Assembly (NCBI GenBank): GCA_028551475.1
Contig: CM052358.1
Location: 15,545,938 to 15,609,937 of the forward strand
Direction of reading: 5' to 3'
Length of the DNA stretch: 64,000 nt
Source of the DNA: Casuarina equisetifolia
Lineage: Eukaryota; Streptophyta; Magnoliopsida; Fagales; Casuarinaceae
Below, in pieces: positions 35,021 to 48,189 of this stretch. Below the pieces are notes generated by a model. The model was not told the origin of the DNA, ran no database searches, and worked only from the letters and a program-made list of their open reading frames with translations. The translations under genes were made by a program, and so were the position numbers. Each line of letters begins with the position of its first letter. Positions within the stretch are counted from its first letter, which is position 1.

Positions 35021-38000
35021 ATGTTTAACGGAATGATGGATCCGGAGATGATAAGGCTGGCTCAGGAGCAGATGAGTCGGATGTCACCCGCCGAATTGGC
35101 ACGGATCCAGCAACAGGTTTGCTTTATTTTCTTTTTCTGTGTATGGCTTTTTGTTTCGGCTTCTAATTCTTTGATTTTGTAGGTTTCTGTTCGAACTGTT
35201 GCGTAATAATTGGCTGCGTCGTGGCTTAGGAGAGTCTAATGTCTCTTTAGAGTTTGATGCTTTGTTCTTTGGAATAGAAATCATTGCCTTGCTTTTCTCT
35301 TAAGCAGTTGGAATTTGGGTCAGTTTTAAATGCGTGTTAGGTGTTATCTGATTCACTGGCCTGCTTCTAATTTGGAACATATGCTTGATATTGCATTATC
35401 TTTATCTGCCGCTTGCACCCTTTCTGTGAATTTGTGAAGCGTCTTAATCTATACGACAGAATCTGATACCTACTATTTGTGGATTGGGATGAATTATGAA
35501 ATGAGAGGCTTGGTAGGCCAGAAAACTATGTCGCTTCAGTTTTTGGAATTAGGAATCTCAAGAGAGCTGTCTTGTATAGGTTTGTGAGTTCCATCTGTCT
35601 CAACACGATCTATTGTGGAAGCTCTAGTAGCTAAAAGATTTGAACTTTGAGCTCATTGGGTGCTGTTTTGTTTGCAATTAATCAAAAAATGCTGATTAAG
35701 TTTTTTAGAAACACTTGCACTTTTACTTAAAACGGATTTTTACCTTAATGCTGTCTGCTGGGTCTTCACTTATTTTTATTTTCTGTGGCATTGTTTGTTT
35801 AAGTGGCCGTTTCTGTGATTTTGATGTTCATCTTGGGTCGTTGTGCTTGCAGATGATGTCCAATCCGGACTTGATGAGAATGGCAACTGAAAGCATGAAG
35901 AACATGGGACCTGAGGACTTGAAAATGGCTGCAGAACAGTTGAAGTATACTCGCCCAGAGGAGATGGCTGAGATTGGTGAGAAGATGGCTAATGCGAAAC
36001 CTGAAGAGATTGCAGCCATGCGGGCTCATGCTGATGCCCAAGTCACCTATGAATTGAATGCAGCTGAAATGCTGAAGAAAAAGGTGAGTGTTGACCTTAA
36101 ACATAGACCACTAAACTTGGCCTACAAGTGCATTATACAATGGTTGGATCTGATCTCAAATGGGACATTGGGAAGTATATCCTGGTAAAAATGAATATGG
36201 AAATGGACAGTGTAAACCATAACCAATGACTAAAAATGGCTATACAATGAATAGGAAATGATGCTTGAAGATGATCTCACATAGCATGATGGGCAAAATA
36301 CCCTCGGAGACATTGTAATGGACAGTATAAACATGAACACGGTCCATCTTTCATAGGAAATGATGCTTGCAGATGATCACACAGGATGAAGGACAGTGTA
36401 CTCTGTCAAGAAAGGTAGACATAATACTGGTGTCTGGAACCTAAATAAAACGGGGACATCTGTTTGATTACCTTGTGCTTTTAGGGGCCCTTTCCTTAGA
36501 AACTGACTATGTCAAAAAAGCAATGAATGGATTGAAAAGATGCAGAAAGCCAGAGTCAGTTAGTTACAACAGTTTGCTGTGTCGTATTATAAATTTTAAT
36601 TTAAAGTTCCAAGAGTAGTTTTGTTCTTATTTTGTTGATTTGTCAATTTTGCTAATAGATCTTAACATTTTTAATGCTGCTAAATTTCATCTTTATCGAG
36701 TCTCCAAATGCATCCTCCAAAGTAATCTTAACATTTTTAATCTCCAAAAGCATCATCCAAAGGAATCTACTCCTAAGATGGAATTGGTGTCTATTAAAAG
36801 GTTTTGATAGATTGTTCTATGTGGTTACTCTGTCAACAATAAGGCATTAGGTGGTTGATTACCATTTACATCTAGAAGATGGCTTCATAAATGGCCAAAA
36901 GGACTCTCTTTTATACTTCTGTTACACTGATCTTTTGGTGCGTTTGAGGACATTGATGGGTTGGGAGAAAAAAGAGGTAGCAGATAGTTTTAATTAGCTA
37001 CTCCCAAATTAAGGAAATCGTTTCTAGTAAATAGTTGTGTTATTTTCTTCAAAAGAAGGGGGGGGGGGGGGGGGAGGGTGAAGCTTTTACTAATAATTAG
37101 ACTACTTTTTTGGTCCTATGTAATTCTTAGACCATATTATTGTGGTCAAATAAGTCCAAGCTCATGTAGGTCCATCAGTAAATAAACAGTGACCAAATGT
37201 ACTCTCATATACCAGAGCTTCTCGCTTTCTATTCTTCTCAAGCAATACATAGACCTGCCAAGCATTTATGGATTTATTTTCAATTTGGTAGGGCAATGAG
37301 CTTCACAGCCAAGGAAGGTTCAAGGATGCCTCGGAAAAATATTTGCTTGTAAGTGCATGTTTGTGTCTATTGAATGTACATCTTCCTTTTTTTTTTTTTT
37401 GTTATTTTTAAGAGAAATTGTTCCCTCTCTGGCTGTATAGATTTGCTTCTTGACTGACATAGTTTCTCACATGCTTCCCAAATTCTAGGCTAAGAAAAAT
37501 ATACGCGGCATTCCTTCCTCCAAAGGCAGAACATTGTTGGTGGCATGCTCTCTCAACTTGATGTCATGTTACTTGAAAACTGAGCAGTATGACGAATGCA
37601 TCAAAGAAGGCTCTGAGGTATGGATTAAGTCAATTTTTTCTTCCTTGTCATCCTAATATGATTCTAGTCTCAATTGATGATGTCCATATCTGACATGGAA
37701 GAGTGATGACATCCATTTGGAAAATGATATGCAGCTACAGAAACTAATTAGCGGATTTTTTTCTTCCCTTTTCTTTCCTTTTATTTATCTGCTTCCCTAT
37801 AAGTGTCTTTTCCCTTTAATTGGAAATTTTGATTTCTTTCACTGCCACAGGTTTTGGCATATGATACAAAGAATGTCAAAGCTCTATACAGAAGAGGTCA
37901 GGCATACAAAGAACTTGGTCAATTCGAAGTAAGTTAATGCATTCACATTCTTGGTAGACTCCTCGTTGTTCTTTTGATGGATGTTTATCAAATGTGGTTG

Positions 38001-41000
38001 TTTGCTTGTCTGACTGTACCATTTGATGGGAATATGTTAGGATGCTGTCTCTGATTTGAGCAAGGCATATGAAGTCTCTCCTGATGATGAAACTGTTGCA
38101 GAAGTTTTAAGGTGTGGCGCCTCTTGCAATCTCTCTCCTTGAGCTAAAGAATCTTGAGATTACTTAGTAATTGTATCTGCAGTCACACACATTCCACACT
38201 CAGCTGATACATGCATTAATGCAAGTCTGGTTGGACTGGCTTGTGTGGTGAGCCACAGCTCCGAAGTTGCAATCATTTAGTTCCAAAGATGCAAAGATCT
38301 ATTTTTACCTGGGAAGCATTTGATAGCTTTATCCAAACGATTTTCAGTTTGTTGCATATGTGAAGCTTTATCCAATTGTATTTTGCTGAAATTCAAGATT
38401 GATGATTGTCATTAATCCTGCTTTTTATATGGTGATGAAAATCTGTCTTCAAGTTGATTCTGAACTTCTTGTTCCAGGGATGCTAAGGAAAGATTGGCCA
38501 AAGAAGGTGGAACTGCATCAAGAGGTATGCTCTACTTCTATTTTTTTTTCCCTCTCGTTTTTTCTCCCTTTCTGGTTGTAAACTAACTTCATAAATGAGT
38601 GAGACGATCGTAATCTATATTCCAGATTTTTTATCTTTAGATTGAGTGATGACATTGCTTATCCAATAGGAGTAGTAATCGAAGAAATAACTGAAGATGT
38701 TGAGACTCCGGATTCTGGGAATCATAAGAGCTCAAACATGGAGGAATTAGGGAAACAACCCCGGGAAAATGGCTACTCTACTAGGAGTCAAAGTGCAGTG
38801 AACAACGGTGGTATCACGACGAATTCTGAGTCTTTGCAGGCCTTGAAGGATGACCCAGAAGCAATGAGGTTTGTTTGTGTGAGAGGCATTACATGCTTTG
38901 TCATTTAAACGTAAACTATTGCTTGTGTTGGTGTAACATTTTAATAATCTATAGGTTTGGAATGGGAACATTAGGGTAATGTTTGTTTTTCTCTTCCCTT
39001 ATTATTATTTATTTATTGGGGTCGCATTGGCTTTTGCTTTTGCTAATTTTCAAATTAGCTCAAACTTTGCGAAACCTTATAAATAAGTGGTATGCAATTA
39101 CTAGTCAAAGTTATTACTCTGAAAATAGTCTACTTTATGCCCTACGATGCAAAATCTGATTCTCAGTTTGTACAATGCTTAAAACCAATATATTAAGGCT
39201 TAAAATTTAAAAATGTGAGATTTTATGTATGCTAAATTAGCATACACGTATCACATTAAGTGGAAGATGGTGAGACAGTGGCAAGTGTCAATCTGTAAAC
39301 GTGGAGCCTAACAGTCAAATGTTGAATTGCTTAGGCAGAATGTAGTAGTTTGTCAATGTGATGCTATAATATAAATTTCAAAACTTGTTTGGAAAATTAA
39401 AAGCCATGGATAGGTAACACTAATGGATACAGATTCTCTCCTGACTACTTTTTTAAGTGCGTGAATTTGAAAAGAAAACTTGCGGCAATAACTCAGTTTC
39501 TCTTTTGTAACAAGGTATCTCAGAACCTACTCTAGTTTTGGAGTTAGATGAATTTGTGTTGAATAGTTTTCTTTCTGTTTCCTCCTGGAACTGTTCTCAT
39601 TTTTTATGTATTTATTCTTATGTTCTGTACAATCATTGAGTTACAAATGCAAGAAGTAGTGAGACCTTTGTTCCTCTGCTATTTGATTTGTAGAGCATTC
39701 CAAAAATTTATGTATAGTTCAGATCCTGAAACGCTGGCGGCTTTGAGTTCTGGAAAGTCTGGAGACTTACCACCTGAAATGGTTAAAACTGCCTCAAATA
39801 TGATCGGCAAGATGTCACCTGAAGAACTTCAAAGGATGCTAGAGTTGGCTTCATCATTTCAGGGAGATATGCCATATTTTGGAGGAGGTTCATCAGATAA
39901 TGGTTTTAACAACATTAAATCTGGATCAGCTCTTCCAAATGTGACACCTGACATGCTTAAAACAGCAAGTGATATGATGAGTAAAATGTCACCAGAGGAC
40001 CTTCAAAATATGTTTGAAATGGCGTCCTCATTTAGAGGGACAGAATCAGTTCCAGTGGCAACCACCGCCAATGGTTTATATACTGCCCCAAGATCTTCAG
40101 GTCGTCAGGAAAATCCCGTGTTTGATAGAACTAGTACCGTGGGTGAATCAAGTTCCTCTAGTGGCAGTTTTCCAAATTCAAGAGATACTCAGTCAAGCTT
40201 ACCTACATCGACTGCTGATTTGCAAGAACAGATGAGAAACCAAATGAAAGATCCACAAATGCGGCAGGTTTGTATATTTCTTTAAATATTATGTGAGATT
40301 TTCAGATGATTTATGCAGGTGGAAATTAGTTATGCCGAGACTTCTTTTAAGTTTAACTCTTTCTGCACTTATGCAATCGGTTCTACCTCTGTTCGGACAT
40401 AATACATGTTCCATGAGTGAAGAATGATATTTCCTTAATTGTTTATAATGCGATACTTATTGGCATGATCTTGATATACTCGTATAAGATTTGTTGCGTT
40501 TACACCTTGGCTGATGGTCACATATCTTTCTCCTCCCTCCCCTTATCTTTTTTTTTCTCTGAGCACAGATGTTTACGTCAATGATTAAGAATATGAGCCC
40601 AGACATGATGGCAAACATGGGTGAACAATTTGGTTTGAAACTTTCTCGAGAAGATGCAGCAAAAGCACAGGCAGCCATGTCATCATTATCGCCAGAGGAC
40701 TTGGATAAAATGGTGCGTTTCTTCTACATTTCAACTTTGTGATTTAAAGCATTTGTCTCATTCTGCATGATAGGACTTCACAATAATGTTAAGATGCTCC
40801 GTATGTTTTGCTAAATCGTGATCTGTTTCCTCTAAATCCTAGCATTCTTCAACTGGAGGGTAGATATTTTTAATTAGGGATAAGAATTCAATCATGGTTA
40901 CTAGTCATGAAAGGTCCATGATATTTCTTGAAGAAATTTGTCAATATGATTTGGATGCTTTTGAGCTCAGGAAATGGATGAACGTAGTATAGCAGATAAA

Positions 41001-41543
41001 GCTAAAGTAACGGACTTGGCTTGTATGGATTGCTTTAAACAGAAAAAAGGAAATAACAGAAAAAAAAGAAAAGAAAAGAAAACCCCCCAAATTTGCCCCA
41101 GTGGGAGAAAATAAAGAGAAAAAAAAAAAAACATAAATCCATACCTTGATCAAGTAAAATTATGTCATTTCACCTACTGCTTTGAAGTGAGGATTTATGA
41201 TTTACAAATATGACATCTTGAGAGGCTTAAATAAATGGTTTGACTCAAAACACCATCACTTGAGATGATGTACCTTGATATTAAAGGTTTTGTTCTCGAG
41301 AAAATTCACCTAGGTCAGCTGTCTTACATGTGCACAGCTTAATGTACTTGATCGCTAATGTGAAATTTTTTTGTTTCCTCTGAATTTTTGATGCAGATGC
41401 GTTGGGCAGACAGGCTTCAAAGAGGAGTGGAAGGTGTAAAGAAGACAAAGAACTGGCTGCTGGGGAGGCCTGGTTTGATTCTGGCTATATGCATGCTCAT
41501 TCTAGCCATCATTCTTCATCGACTGGGGTACATTGGTGGCTAG
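35021..41543 (+). CDS. OEP61: Outer envelope protein 61 (TPR7), chaperone-docking TPR protein
   Basis: A tail-anchored TPR receptor of the chloroplast outer envelope and ER that binds the C-terminus of Hsp70-type chaperones during preprotein delivery. Coding exons: 35021-35116, 35853-36083, 37292-37348, 37489-37617, 37851-37928, 38041-38111, 38478-38524, 38670-38868, 39694-40267, 40569-40712, 41397-41543; 1773 bases, 590 residues. It begins [23 protein letters not shown] domain spans about 105-215, with clamp residues in place (Asn111, Asn151, Lys181, Arg185 in [10 protein letters not shown]). Met/Pro-rich MSPEE-type helical repeats lie before the TPR and in 330-540. The C-terminal anchor is [14 protein letters not shown] (569-582), followed by HRLGYIGG. 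All junctions are GT/AG and in phase, and the length matches the family. Intron 2 (1.2 kb) carries a poly-G run. The gene looks intact. Confidence 0.95.
37058..37074 (+). repeat. Poly-G run of 17 in OEP61 intron 2
   Basis: Seventeen consecutive G are followed by AGGG. Likely length-polymorphic, and able to form G-quadruplex structure in DNA or pre-mRNA. Confidence 0.8.
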
Positions 41544-44130
41544 AACGGGCACATATTTATTAGTTTGCTACGATCTCGTACAAGTTTAACCTCAGAAGGA
41601 TTGACAAGTGGTGGACGCTGAATACCCCTTCGGTGTAATTGATCGAGAAATGGGAAATACAAGGCCATCTTTGTTTGGAATCAAGAGAGGAGAAGAGAAG
41701 ATAATAGAAGGGGTAGCGGATGCTAAGCACAATGCAGAAAAATCATGCACAAGCTTTTTCGTCCACCCCATGTGTACTAGAATTTTTATTTTAGGCATAA
41801 CAATATGTTACTTAAATTTTATGAAAACAGATCCACCTTCGATGCTTAAAGGAATGGTTTGATTTGTGAAACTTGTGCTCATGTCAGAGTGGATCACTAC
41901 GCGAAAAGGACGGCAATTGTGGACCTGACTAGGAGTTGATTGCTTGAGCATGTTAAGCAAACCTTACTTGAATTTATTCATCAATTTTTATTTTTATTTT
42001 TATTTTTTTATTTTTATTTTTTAAATTTGGTAAAATAGTATAAGATCCTCAGCTCTACCACGCTGAAGCTAAAATCCAAGGGGTGGTGAAATTAGAAAAT
42101 TCATTGTCATCTCAAATGTGGTTTGAATGTGTTACAAAGCAACTCGCCTCCTTCGAATTGTGCTGGTTTGTGCGCATGAAGGCATATGTGCCGTTATACA
42201 TTGACTTGTAGAGGCAAAAACTGAGGCCTTGTTTCTCTGCGATACCAGCCCTTTGCCTGGTTCTTATGTCCTGAAGCTGTTCTACTCATTAGAAGAGTAC
42301 GCCTTACTTTAGCCATATTTGGTACCGCAGCAACTATAATTTTTGCATTTTGGCTTAGTTGTATCTTAACAAGTCAAATATACTTGTGTCTTCTTATAAA
42401 AAAATATGAGACAAGTTCACGAAATTTGAGCTTATGATTCATCTAAATAATGCATGTAATTTCATGGTTTGAGCCCTAAACTTCTTCTTACATGCATTTA
42501 CCTGCCCTGCTTGCCTAGGAAATTTCAACAATTTCTGCGGTTAGAAAGCCAAGGAACTACGGACCAAAAACTGGTAGAAAATTGAAAATGGAATCGAATC
42601 AGTGGGGATCGCATCAGAGAAGGCCGCTGGGCAGGCCATCTATGAAATGGGTGCGGTTGGGATGCTGCTTTCAGGAGAAGTTTTTGTTCGCTACATCCTG
42701 TCAAAGATTTTAAATAGGATACCATCCAACCAAATGGTAAAACCTTTGACAGTCCATTTATCTCTGACCCCTATAGGAAAGAAGCAATAAATTCTATTAC
42801 TTGCAAAAGGAAGAATACTCCAAATAACGTGAGTCTGAAAACTGACTTACGCAACAGTCATTGCAATGATTTCACCGAATTATTTAACTAATAAAATGTC
42901 CGATACAATAAGTATAATTTTATTTAGAAATAAAAATCCATGGTACAGAACGGTTAAACCTATGTAGAAAACCTATAATGGAGGCACTTATGTTAGTGTA
43001 GCTGATCAGTGTCTTCGAGATTGTTAATGACTTATACGGCAGATCAAGCTCCTCAAACACATGATTATTGTTGTGGAAGAAGAGATTGGGCAGACGAAAA
43101 AGTGACATAAATTCCTTAAAAAATTGTTATGCTCTTGCTTCATTCTACTAGTTCTGGATCCAAACACTTAACCGAGATAAATATCTGTCACGTGTTTGAT
43201 AATTTGAATAAGCAACTAAACCTTGGAGGTACTCATTAATACTCACTTGGGGTGGATTATCAAAGTCACCCGAGTATTAAAGCACTTTGTCCCGCCTATG
43301 GTGATAATAAAAAGATATTGAAAAAATAGAATTAAAGACTACTCGGCTTATACGAGAGTACCAAGCTTTGGCTAATTAGGGAGAACCACACTTCAGCCTC
43401 TAAGGGAGAACCATATCTTTTCATCTTTTAAGAGAAAATCATATCAATTGAGAAAAAATCTCTTTTTTCTATTTCATAATCAAAAACTATTTCTAAGATC
43501 AAAAGCTTCTTTAAATACAACTTAATTAATCTCAAGTTCTCATAACAACTAACCACCTAATCTAATCAATTAACGATTCAATTGCAACCAGATAAGCTGT
43601 TATAACTAGATAAATACTTAATAACAAAAGACCTATTTTCTAGAAAATAAAAATAAATTTTAATAACTATGAGCTAATTAAATATAGGGGACGCATACAC
43701 TATAATGCCCACAAGAAAAGAGGCCCAATCCATCCTTAAAATTTGGTGGTTGGAGCTTTTTTGGTGTCTATCTCCGCTGGGTTAAGTACGGTATGATTGT
43801 TAGGAAAATTCAATTTTAATGAATACAAAACCATAAATATTTCTATATAAGTTTGAATTGATTTGAATTTAAACATCAAATAACTTTCACATATATATTT
43901 GAATATCCTATTTTAAATATGCAAAATTAATGTGATAATTTTATCTATCACTTGATGCACATTATGTTTCACACGCCCTGCAACGACGACATTTGTAGAA
44001 GAAAGGTCAAACCATAAAGATCATTTTAAGCCAAACAATGCCATGTTGGTTTTTGCAAAAGGAAACAGATCTGCTCTTTGTATTCCTTTCCGATGCCGTG
44101 TTGGATTTTTGGCTCTCATTACAAATGTAT
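41544..44130. other. OEP61 3' region and spacer
   Basis: An 84-codon frame at 41608-41862 lies in the expected 3' untranslated region and has no coding features. A low-complexity run of (TTTTTA)-like units occupies about 41978-42026. A 62-codon frame at 42602-42790 and its antisense partner resemble nothing known. The rest (43100-44130) is AT-rich and unrecognised. Confidence 0.4.
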
Positions 44131-44139
44131 TAAGAGAAG

Positions 44140-44680
44140 CGTTTTTAAGTAGACAAAGAAAGCTAATGAAGCTTTTAAGTTAATCAAGCAAAAGTTGTTT
44201 GAAACTCTGATTTTTGCAATGCCAAACTATAACAAGGTCGATTTTCCAAGTAACGATAGGTGAGTTTTGGCCACCATTAATGTGGGCGATTTATCACCTT
44301 TGGAAGATGGTGACTTTGAGGATTTTAGGGCGAACCCCTATTAACCAAGGAAGGTTGTAGGTGCATCCAAGTCAACTCAAGCTAACAATATAGCCCACAT
44401 GTCGTTCATATTAGTAAATGCAAGCTTGGGTCACAACATGATTCAATGGGTCCAAAAAGCTAAAAAATTGTGAAGAGCATCTATGAAATTCTTTAGGATT
44501 ACTTAATTATCTAAGATTTCTTAATTGTCTAGAACAACTTTGTAAGGAACATCTTTGTGATTCTTTGGAATTCCCTAATTATTAGTTCTTATTTCCTTAT
44601 ACAAAGGGTGGCTATTTTCAATTGTAAGTAGTTTTTAATAAAATAGAAAACTTTGAGTATTTTTTAAAACTTGTTTCCTT
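44140..44680 (+). mobile_element. Ty3/gypsy relic (RT-RNase H edge, pol end, LTR-like tail)
   Basis: Translation shows an AFKLIKQKLFETLIFAMPNYNK-like patch at the RNase H boundary of gypsy elements, then DLSPLEDGDFEDFRANPY, which resembles the end of gypsy polyproteins. Most of pol between them is missing. From about 44380 the DNA looks like the start of a plant gypsy LTR, with AGTATTTTTT at 44657. It is a short broken fossil with several breaks; no target duplication was found. Confidence 0.45.
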
Positions 44681-45419
44681 TATCCAATTTTTGCCAAAAT
44701 TGACGGTGAAGCATTTTTGCCAAAATTGACGGTGAAGCATCTTCTTGATAGGTGGCTTAACCTTTATGTCTTAAAGCCATTCACTTGGCATTTATCTTTT
44801 AGTTTTGTCTGAATTTTCATTTCAACCTATTCTTTCCTACTGAGCTTATCCTTTCTCACAAAATAGATGTCAGGCCTTAGGGAAGGCTAACTAATGTGCT
44901 TAAAGAAGATATACGAGGTTGTGACTCAAGGAATTATAGGGGTTACAGGGATGACTTGTGGAATGAAATAAGGGATACACATAGACATATTTCGGACAGA
45001 GATTTATCACAAAAGGGAATGACATAGTCAACATGATCATGAATACGATGGACAACTTAGAAGCAAGCAAAGTAGATAGAAGAGTGCAATGGGGACACCA
45101 AACGTATCTGTCCAAGACGATAGGAGAAAGGAATGGGAAGATGCACGCTGCTAGGATAGTCACACTCAAGTCAGTAGGCACCATCAACCATCACCATCCT
45201 AAATGTTAGTTAGGGCATCACCATATGCAGGAATCGTTTCATGGTTAGGGGGTTAGACGCCTCTTTTTGGTGGTTCTTCTAGTTTTCCCTGGGACCGTGT
45301 CTTTGCCTTTCTAGTTTTAGTATGTCCTTTCAAATCTTCCATTAGATTCTTAAGTCCTAGACACGCTGTGAGGTTGCATAAACTTACTTTTTCATGGGAA
45401 ATTTTAGGAGAATTTAAGG
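44681..45419. other. Unassigned, retroelement-like spacer
   Basis: A direct duplication of TTTTGCCAAAATTGACGGTG occurs near 44690-44737. The section 44880-45200 has a weak gypsy gag flavour (TAGGGGTTACAGGGATGAC...), too weak to call. No host gene is seen. Confidence 0.3.
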
Positions 45420-47800
45420 ATGGAATGCAACTTTAACCGAGCATGGTATGATAGAGAAGAAGGTGATAAAATGTTTGATGTCGACACTTCATTGTTTTTT
45501 TCCCATGTGATGAGGTTTCTTTTTAGAAGAAAGAAGCATAATTGGCCAAAAGATTGATTTAAGGAGACACTTGCTTAAAGCAAAAAGTTGTCTCAGCTTA
45601 GTGTTGATAATGCTTAGTTGGAAGATAGGCAACTCTTATTAAGTTAGGCTATTAAAGGCACCGAGGTGCAAATAGAATTTGATGATGAGGAAGAAAGCAA
45701 GGTTATTCTTTTTGTACGTTTTACAAAAACCCTTTCCTAGATGGAAGAGTTGTTTTTACTAAACAAACAAAGTAAAAATGCCAATCAAGGACCCAACATT
45801 AGATATGGCAATAGTATCAAGAAAAGGATCAACCCTAGTTAGATAAATTCATGAGAAATAAAGTATGAGCAAGTCACACCAAAGTTTTTGGGGGCTTACA
45901 AGCTTAAAACTTGGTGACATTCTTGGCATTGGAAAAACTATCGAACAAATTGGTGGTGATATTACCTTAGTATATAGGAAAATGGTGAAATAATTCATGA
46001 GAATGATAGGGATTTGGTTTAACAAAGATGACTTAATTGACACAATATCTATATGAAAATGGAGTTAAGATATAAAAACCTTCAACGTTTGTTAGCCATA
46101 AGGCATTAGTTGAAATGCTTACAATAAAGAAAAAGAAAGCAAGGATAAAATTTTTTGTTCTCTATTATTTTTTAGAAGAAGAACCTAAATTATTTACAAT
46201 TTGATGTTCACTAAGTATAATTTGGATGAGAGCATTGATATATCTAAAGCCAAATTGGTGGTAAAGAATATAAATAGGATGGAGGCATCAATTATTAAGA
46301 AACATTTTCTCTAATGGCTATGATTATTATAGTTCATGTAGTTCTTTCTTTAGCAATAATGAGTAATTTACAATTATTTCAATTAGATGTTTAGAATCCA
46401 TTCTTACCTAAACAATTGTTAGAAGAGGTCTATATAAATGTTCTAACTAGGTTTGTAATTAAGGAGAGGGTTTGGTATGTAGACTTTGTAGGTTGTCCTA
46501 TGGTATGAAACAAGTATTGTGTTAGTGGAACACAAAATTTAGGGGGGCTTTTCTTATAGTTGGTTTCATACAATCACTTCAAGATTATTTTGCATATTCT
46601 AAATAGGATGGAAATGCATTTGTGACTTACATTATCTATGTGGATGGTATTTTAGCTACAAGTAATAGTACTCATGCCACTCATGCCACTCATGCCACTC
46701 ATGCCATCTCTCAATTAAAGAATTATTTAAATTCTATTTCTCATATGAAAGATTTAGGAAAATCTAAATATTTTCTTAGCATAAAAATTATGTGTTCATA
46801 GAAATTGTCCATTCATTAATCAGTGTAAGTATGTCTTAGAATTAATTTCTAAAGTAGGACTATTTGGGCCAAGCTAATGGCTACTCCCATGGAAAAGAGT
46901 ATTAAGTTGAACATTGTGGAGTGTGATGCAAAAGCTGATGGTGGCAAAGATGATCCTTTTCGATCTAATCCCAAGCCTCATATAGGATTACTTGGTAGGC
47001 TTGTTTGTCTTGTTATTACATGGCAAGATATTACATACTCTATGCAATAGCTTAGTAGGTTTGCTCATACACTGAAGCACTTTCATATAGATATTGCTTT
47101 CCACGTACTTTGTTATATTAAAATGGCTCCAAGATTAGGTCTTTTGTTCCTAGCAAATTCTTCACTTGATTTAGTTGCTTCTTGTGATGCAAGTTATGGT
47201 ACTTGTCCCTAGACTAGAAGCTTTGTTATAGGATTTTGATTCATGATAGGTAAGTCATTAATATCATGGAATACTAAGAAGCAGCCTACAATTTCTCTAT
47301 CTTTGACAAAGTCGGGGTATAAAGCCATTACTATGACTAGTTGTAAGCCTTTGTTGCTTATTGAGATTCTCAATGATATTGGGATTCATGTAAAACCACA
47401 TGTGTCCCTTTACTATGAGAATGATTTTGCAAGACACATGGCCACCAACCTAACCTTTTAAAAGCATATAAAGCATATTGAGATTGATTGTCAATTTATA
47501 CTAGAAAAAAAATGTTTGAGGCCTCATTTCTTTACAATTGTAGTTTGTAGTAATTGACAAACATTTTGACTAAACCATTATGTAGTCCCCGTGCTCCTTT
47601 TTGCTATCCAAACTTGGGAATTTTTACTTGTACAAATGCCAAACTAGAGTGGGAGTACCATAATAAATCAGGCTTGTTTTAGTTTTTGGGCCCATGTATA
47701 GTTTTTGACCCATGTCTTATTTCCTTGTATGTATATAAAACAAGTTTATGTTCTTTCATTTACTGGTAAGAGTCAATACAACTTCCAGCCTGCTGGCATT
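45420..47800 (+). mobile_element. Ty1/copia relic (integrase end to RNase H and 3' end)
   Basis: Plus-strand pieces recognisable as copia are: MFDVDTSLFFS (post-integrase) at about 45470; reverse transcriptase patches LFQLDV and EEVYINVLTRFV at about 46370-46450; YVDG at the active-site region near 46636; and an RNase H end with KHIKHIEID-like and TKPLCS-like text to about 47610. A purine-rich GAGTGGGAG near 47647 and LTR-like sequence follow. It is a broken fossil with well over ten breaks. Confidence 0.75.
46670..46705 (+). repeat. Short tandem repeat (ACTCATGCC)4
   Basis: Four perfect 9-bp units sit inside the reverse transcriptase region of the copia relic. Confidence 0.9.
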
Positions 47801-48062
47801 TCAGTGCTCTAGTTGTCGATTTTTTTTCATGCTTTATTCTGAAAGGGATTGCCACCTTCAGCTTTTCTAGTTTGCTTCTACAAAATATTTCATTGTAATA
47901 TTCTCATTTGTAATAATGTTGATAAATAAAGAATATTTCTAGAGTAATCAATATTGTATTCGTATCTCAAACACCTCGTATAAAATAAATCAACAGACAA
48001 GCATCGTATTTTTGATAACATCGTTCAAACACTATGTACGGATACCCGAGTTCTTGGCCAAA

Positions 48063-48189
48063 CCTAGAGTGCAGTGTCTAGAGCCCGGAGCCTAATTTAG
48101 GTGTGAGGGTAAAGTCGTAATTTTGGTACCCTAGAGTGCAGAATCTGGAGTCTAATCAGTTGTAAGGGTAAAGTCGTAACTTTTGCTTA
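48063..48189. repeat. Imperfect two-copy tandem repeat
   Basis: CCTAGAGTGCAG...AGGGTAAAGTCGTAA at 48063-48129 is followed directly by a shorter diverged copy at 48130-48189. Both copies share the 5' CCTAGAGTGCAG and the 3' AGGGTAAAGTCGTAA. Confidence 0.8.

Noticed and set aside
38642-38669. Start [10 protein letters not shown] before OEP61 exon 8
   Set aside because: Intronic sequence; the acceptor at 38669 and phase from exon 7 place the exon start at 38670, giving the family's GVVIE.
41608-41862. 84-codon plus-strand frame after OEP61
   Set aside because: It lies in the expected 3' untranslated region, has no recognisable domain, and the opposite strand is also open.
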